Source: Sphingomonas xanthus
Lineage (GTDB): Bacteria; Pseudomonadota; Alphaproteobacteria; Sphingomonadales; Sphingomonadaceae
Assembly: GCF_007998985.1 (NCBI RefSeq)
Contig: NZ_CP041659.1
Span: 1,054,001-1,118,000, forward strand
Direction: 5' to 3'
DNA length: 64,000 nucleotides
The notes beneath the pieces are model-generated. The model saw only the letters and a list, made by a program, of their open reading frames with translations, had not been told where the DNA came from and ran no database searches. Every line of letters starts with the position of its first letter. Position 1 is the stretch's first letter. Made by a program: the position numbers and the translations under genes. Below are positions 60,796 to 64,000 of this stretch, piece by piece.

Positions 60796-61550
60796 AGCGG
60801 TCGGCCTTCCTCCTCGTCCTTGCACCACTGCTGATGGCGCAATCGCAGCCGCGACTGGTACCCGACATCTCCGCGCGATCGATCGAGATCCGCTACAGCT
60901 TCACCGGTGCTCAACTCCTGCTGTTCGGCGCGATCCTCTATCCCGGGGGTCGGGTGCCAAGCGATCCCGCCGACGTCATCGTCGTCCTGAAAGGGCCTGT
61001 CGAACCGATCTTGCTGCGCGAAAAGCAGAAGATTGCCGGCATCTGGATGAACGCCGATGCCAACCGCTTCCGCTCTGCCCCCAGCTTTTACGCGGTTGCG
61101 TCATCGGCCCCGGTTCGGGACCTTGTCGATGAACGCACTGCCGCGATTTACGAACTTGGCCTTCAGGACCTTCAGCTGTCGCCAGGCGGCGGCGCGCTTC
61201 CCGAGAAGGAGCGGCGGTTCGAGGCCGGATTGCTGGACCTTCGCAAACGCCAAGGCCTTTATGCGGAACATCCCGCCGGGGTCGAGATCAGTGAAGGCGT
61301 GCTCTACCGGGCCAGCATCTCGATCCCAAGCCAAGTCCCCGTGGGAACTTATACGGCGGAAACTTTCCTGGTCGATGACGGCAAGGTGATTGCCGCGGCA
61401 ACACGCGAGATCGACATCGGCAAGTCGGGATTCGAACGGTTTGTTGCGCTTGCTGCGGAGCGACACGGCTTTCTTTACGGCATCGCTTCCGTGCTGCTTT
61501 CGCTCGGGCTTGGCTGGGGCGCCGCAATCGCTTTCCGCCGCCGCTTCTAA
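60792..61550 (+). CDS. TIGR02186-family membrane protein
   Basis: The 252-residue protein has a signal peptide or N-terminal helix (MKRSAFLLVLAPLLMAQ), an extracytoplasmic beta-rich domain with IEIRYSFTGAQLLLFGAI, and a C-terminal helix (YGIASVLLSLGLGWGAAIAF) before a basic end. This matches the TIGR02186 family, found next to TauE/SafE exporters, with unknown function. The 4-base overlap (ATGA) with the exporter shows coupled translation. It probably acts in the periplasm on or with the exporter. Confidence 0.88.
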   Translation: MKRSAFLLVLAPLLMAQSQPRLVPDISARSIEIRYSFTGAQLLLFGAILYPGGRVPSDPADVIVVLKGPVEPILLREKQKIAGIWMNADANRFRSAPSFYAVASSAPVRDLVDERTAAIYELGLQDLQLSPGGGALPEKERRFEAGLLDLRKRQGLYAEHPAGVEISEGVLYRASISIPSQVPVGTYTAETFLVDDGKVIAAATREIDIGKSGFERFVALAAERHGFLYGIASVLLSLGLGWGAAIAFRRRF

Positions 61551-61617
61551 AGCCAATCTTAACCTCGTTCCGCTACGTGCTGTGCCTATCCGCAGTATGC
61601 AGAAGGTAGCGTGACGA

Positions 61618-63300
61618 ATGACCGACCAACCGAGCCTGAAGCAGTTTCTAGACGAGCTGAGCAGCTACAGCGACGAAGATGGATCGGGCGCGTCGTCGAG
61701 TACGGAAGCTTCGATTCCGCCGATCGGCCGCGTGCTGGAAATCGCCGGCTCGGGCTCGCGCATCTGGATGGATTTCTCCCGTCTGCAAATGCTGCAATCG
61801 CATAGCGACACCTCGGTCGCCATGTCCGGACAGGTCGGCAGCCAGGTCAAGATGCTGGTCGGATCGTCCTGGCTGATCGCCAATATCCGCACGCTTCAGA
61901 CCGGAGGCGACGGCAAGGTACTCGGCCAGATCGACTTCCTCGGCGAAGGTCAGGCCGCGTCGGGCGGCCGAATGGCCAATTTCCGGCGCGGCGTGACCCG
62001 CTATCCCATTCCGGGCTGCGAGGTCATGCCGGTCACTACCGCCGACATGCGCGCCATTTTCGCTGCCGCCGACGACCCCCATATCGAAATCGGAACCGTC
62101 TATCCGACCGACGATATTCGCGGCACGCTTTACATCGACCCGATGCTTTCGAAACATTTCGCGGTGCTGGGATCGACCGGTACCGGCAAGTCGACTTCGG
62201 TCGCACTGATCCTGCACCGGATTTCGCAATATAGCCCAGAGGGCCATATCGTGATGATCGATCCTCACGGCGAATACTCGGCCGCGTTCAAGAGCTGCGG
62301 CGAACTCTTTAACGTCGACAATCTCCAATTGCCTTACTGGTTGCTCAATTTCGAAGAGCATTGCGAGGTCATGCTCACTACGCAGGGTTCGGAGCGGCAG
62401 CGCGATGCCGACATCCTCGCCAAGTGCCTGCTGGCGGCGCGGACCAAGGGCAAGAATGTCGAACAATATGGCAAGCTGACCGTCGATTCGCCGATCCCTT
62501 ACCTGCTAACCGACTTGTCGCAGATCCTGGTGTCGGAAATGGGCAAGCTTGATCGTGCAGGCGATACCACGCCTTATCAGCGGCTGAAGAACAAGCTGGA
62601 CGAACTTCGCGCTGACCCGCGCTATGGCTTCATGTTCTCCGGAATGTTGGTCAACGACTCCATGGGCAGCTTCATTGCCAAGCTGTTCCGGTTGCCCAGC
62701 CATGGCCGCCCGATCTCGATCGTCGACGTGTCCGGCGTCCCGTCCGAAGTTACCAGCGTAGTGGTTTCCGTGCTTGCCCGCATGGTATTCGACTATGCGA
62801 TCTGGTCGCGAACCGAAGCTCAGCGGCCGCTCCTGCTGGTCTGCGAAGAAGCCCACCGCTATGTCCCCAAGGACGAAAATTCGGGCGGCCAGGCGGTGCG
62901 CAAGATTCTCGAGAGGATCGCCAAAGAAGGCCGTAAATATGGCGTGTCGCTCGGGTTGATCACGCAGCGGCCGTCCGACCTTGCCGAAGGCGTGCTGTCG
63001 CAGTGCGGCACGATCATCTCGATGCGCCTGAACAACGATCGCGACCAGGCCTGTGTTCGGGCGGCGATGCCCGAAGGCGCACGCGGCTTCCTCGACGCCA
63101 TCCCGGCGCTGCGCAACCGCGAATGCATTGTTTGCGGAGAGGGCGTCGCAATCCCGATCCGCGTGCGTTTCGACGACCTCGAACCGGAAAAGCGGCCTGC
63201 CTCGTCCGATCCCAGCTTCGCCGCCGCCTGGCGCGAAACCGGCGACGAGGAAGGGATCATCAGTCGCACGGTCAAGCGCTGGCGCGGCCACGGCAAGTAA
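61618..63300 (+). CDS. HerA-like ATP-binding protein
   Basis: The 560-residue protein has an N-terminal beta-barrel-like region (about 35-150) similar to the HAS barrel of HerA, then a P-loop ATPase: Walker A GSTGTGKSTS near residue 185, Walker B HIVMIDPHGEYS near 205, and the later LLLVCEEAHRYVPKDENSGG and QRPSDLAEGVLSQCGT, with an arginine in RLNNDRDQ. HerA works with the NurA nuclease in DNA end resection; no NurA gene is nearby. The family also has VirB4-like members. The protein may act alone or with distant partners. Confidence 0.82.
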   Translation: MTDQPSLKQFLDELSSYSDEDGSGASSSTEASIPPIGRVLEIAGSGSRIWMDFSRLQMLQSHSDTSVAMSGQVGSQVKMLVGSSWLIANIRTLQTGGDGKVLGQIDFLGEGQAASGGRMANFRRGVTRYPIPGCEVMPVTTADMRAIFAAADDPHIEIGTVYPTDDIRGTLYIDPMLSKHFAVLGSTGTGKSTSVALILHRISQYSPEGHIVMIDPHGEYSAAFKSCGELFNVDNLQLPYWLLNFEEHCEVMLTTQGSERQRDADILAKCLLAARTKGKNVEQYGKLTVDSPIPYLLTDLSQILVSEMGKLDRAGDTTPYQRLKNKLDELRADPRYGFMFSGMLVNDSMGSFIAKLFRLPSHGRPISIVDVSGVPSEVTSVVVSVLARMVFDYAIWSRTEAQRPLLLVCEEAHRYVPKDENSGGQAVRKILERIAKEGRKYGVSLGLITQRPSDLAEGVLSQCGTIISMRLNNDRDQACVRAAMPEGARGFLDAIPALRNRECIVCGEGVAIPIRVRFDDLEPEKRPASSDPSFAAAWRETGDEEGIISRTVKRWRGHGK

Positions 63301-63315
63301 GCGCCGGCCGCGAAC

Positions 63316-64000
63316 TCAACTGGGCGGAATCGACTCTTCGTCGGCCCGTTCGACATCCCCATGCCGTTGCAGCCACAGCGCTGCAGCCCAGCACAGCGCC
63401 GCCCAGGCCGATCCGATGCACCATCCGGCGACGACATCGCTGGGGTAGTGGACACCCAAATAGACGCGGCTGGTCCCGACCAGCATCGTCAGGACCGCGG
63501 CGAGGGTCAGAAAATAGAGTTTCACGCGACGGTCCGGGGTCGTCCGGGTCAATAGCGCGCCAAGCGTCAGGAAGGTCACCGCCGACAGTGTCGCATGGCC
63601 GCTTGGAAAGCTGGATGTGAAAACTCGCGCGCCATGTTCCAGGTCGGGGCGCGGCCGGTCGAAGCCGGTCTTGAGCAGGTTGCTGAGAAGCATGCCGCCG
63701 GCTTCTGCGACAAGCAGGAACAGCGCGACGCGCCGCTTGCCGACCAGCAGCAGGTAGCCGGTCGCGGCGATCAGCAAGATGATGATGAAGGAGTAGCTGC
63801 CAAGCGCGGTGATGTCCCGGACCACTTCCTCGAACCAGTCGGGGCCGATGAGGTTGGTCACATCGCCCGTTTCCCGGAACAACAAGAGCAGGCGCCGGTC
63901 TATCTCGTGCGTGTCCCCTTCGAGGACCTCCTCGGCGATCATCCCGAACAGCAGGACCAGCGCCGCCACCACAAACAGGGCGAGGTAGGGGCGGATTTCC
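63316..64000 (-). CDS. PAP2-family membrane phosphatase (5' end outside window)
   Basis: Coding sequence runs in from the right edge on the minus strand, ending with TGA at 63316-63318; the start is not in the window. Three catalytic motifs are present: KTGFDRPRP, PSGHATLSA and SRVYLGVHYPSD, with membrane helices between. Such enzymes remove phosphate from lipids such as undecaprenyl diphosphate or phosphatidic acid. The substrate is unknown. An upstream GTG at 63972 is inside the open frame and is probably not the true start, since codons continue to the edge. Confidence 0.88.
   Translation of the reverse strand, partial: EIRPYLALFVVAALVLLFGMIAEEVLEGDTHEIDRRLLLLFRETGDVTNLIGPDWFEEVVRDITALGSYSFIIILLIAATGYLLLVGKRRVALFLLVAEAGGMLLSNLLKTGFDRPRPDLEHGARVFTSSFPSGHATLSAVTFLTLGALLTRTTPDRRVKLYFLTLAAVLTMLVGTSRVYLGVHYPSDVVAGWCIGSAWAALCWAAALWLQRHGDVERADEESIPPS

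Noticed and set aside
1..64000. CRISPR arrays, rRNA or tRNA genes, transposases, prophage genes
   Set aside because: I read through the spacers and saw no spaced repeats, no conserved RNA signatures and no mobile-element gene; tRNA-like folds could still be missed by eye.

Overview
The window reads as a stretch of chromosome from a GC-rich alphaproteobacterium, most likely a member of the Sphingomonadales (Sphingomonas/Sphingomicrobium type). This is inferred from gene content and family resemblance: an Rrf2-led SUF operon, DUF885 and S46 peptidases, a Flp/Tad pilus locus, proteins starting at GTG or TTG, and dense operons whose genes overlap by 4 nt (ATGA or GTGA). I saw no rRNA, tRNA, CRISPR array, insertion sequence, prophage or plasmid gene. 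Base and codon use look uniform, so this appears to be core or near-core genome.

Layout. Bases 1-8700: the end of a TPR protein, the glyoxalase pair gloA-gloB, a small lipoprotein, a long-chain acyl-CoA ligase, gamma-glutamyltransferase, quinone-type dihydroorotate dehydrogenase and a DUF885 lipoprotein. Bases 8.8-14.5 kb: a complete SUF iron-sulfur operon (Rrf2 regulator, sufB, sufC, a small exported Cys protein, sufD, sufS, sufT-like, sufA-like) behind a perfect inverted repeat. Bases 14.5-30.4 kb: a lipoprotein subtilase with a probable beta-barrel, then mostly housekeeping genes (pyrimidine nucleotidase, dapD, DMT exporter, TlpA-like thioredoxin, argH, galU, a degenerate receiver protein, HNH nuclease, gluQ, a HIG1-like protein, cobalamin adenosyltransferase, egtB-egtD, yggT, folD, marC). 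Bases 30.3-35.9 kb: a surface-glycan-type cassette of gtrA, a GT2 glycosyltransferase and a methyltransferase, flanked by two large polytopic membrane proteins on the opposite strand. Bases 35.9-45 kb: argG, an EF-hand protein, a strong terminator, two tandem S46 dipeptidyl-peptidases, DUF1801, a cyclopropane fatty acid synthase-like enzyme and rlmN.

Bases 45-58.2 kb, minus strand: a complete Flp/Tad pilus locus. In transcription order it encodes two Flp pilins, CpaB, CpaC secretin, a very short lipoprotein in the CpaD position, a TadG-like protein, two TadE-like pseudopilins, CpaE/TadZ, CpaF/TadA, TadB, TadC, two TPR proteins, the prepilin peptidase and an IalB-like periplasmic protein. Bases 58.6-64 kb: a DUF2569-like membrane protein, a TauE/SafE exporter with its usual TIGR02186 partner, a HerA-like ATPase and the start-less end of a PAP2 phosphatase.

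The points most worth a second look are the S46 pair, which differs at the residue that separates DPP7 from DPP11; the receiver protein with Glu at its phosphorylation site; the small cysteine-rich exported protein inside the suf operon; the NalP-like lipoprotein subtilase; the STT3-like membrane protein beside gtrA; and the minimal CpaD-slot lipoprotein of the pilus locus. I found no clear-cut entirely new system.
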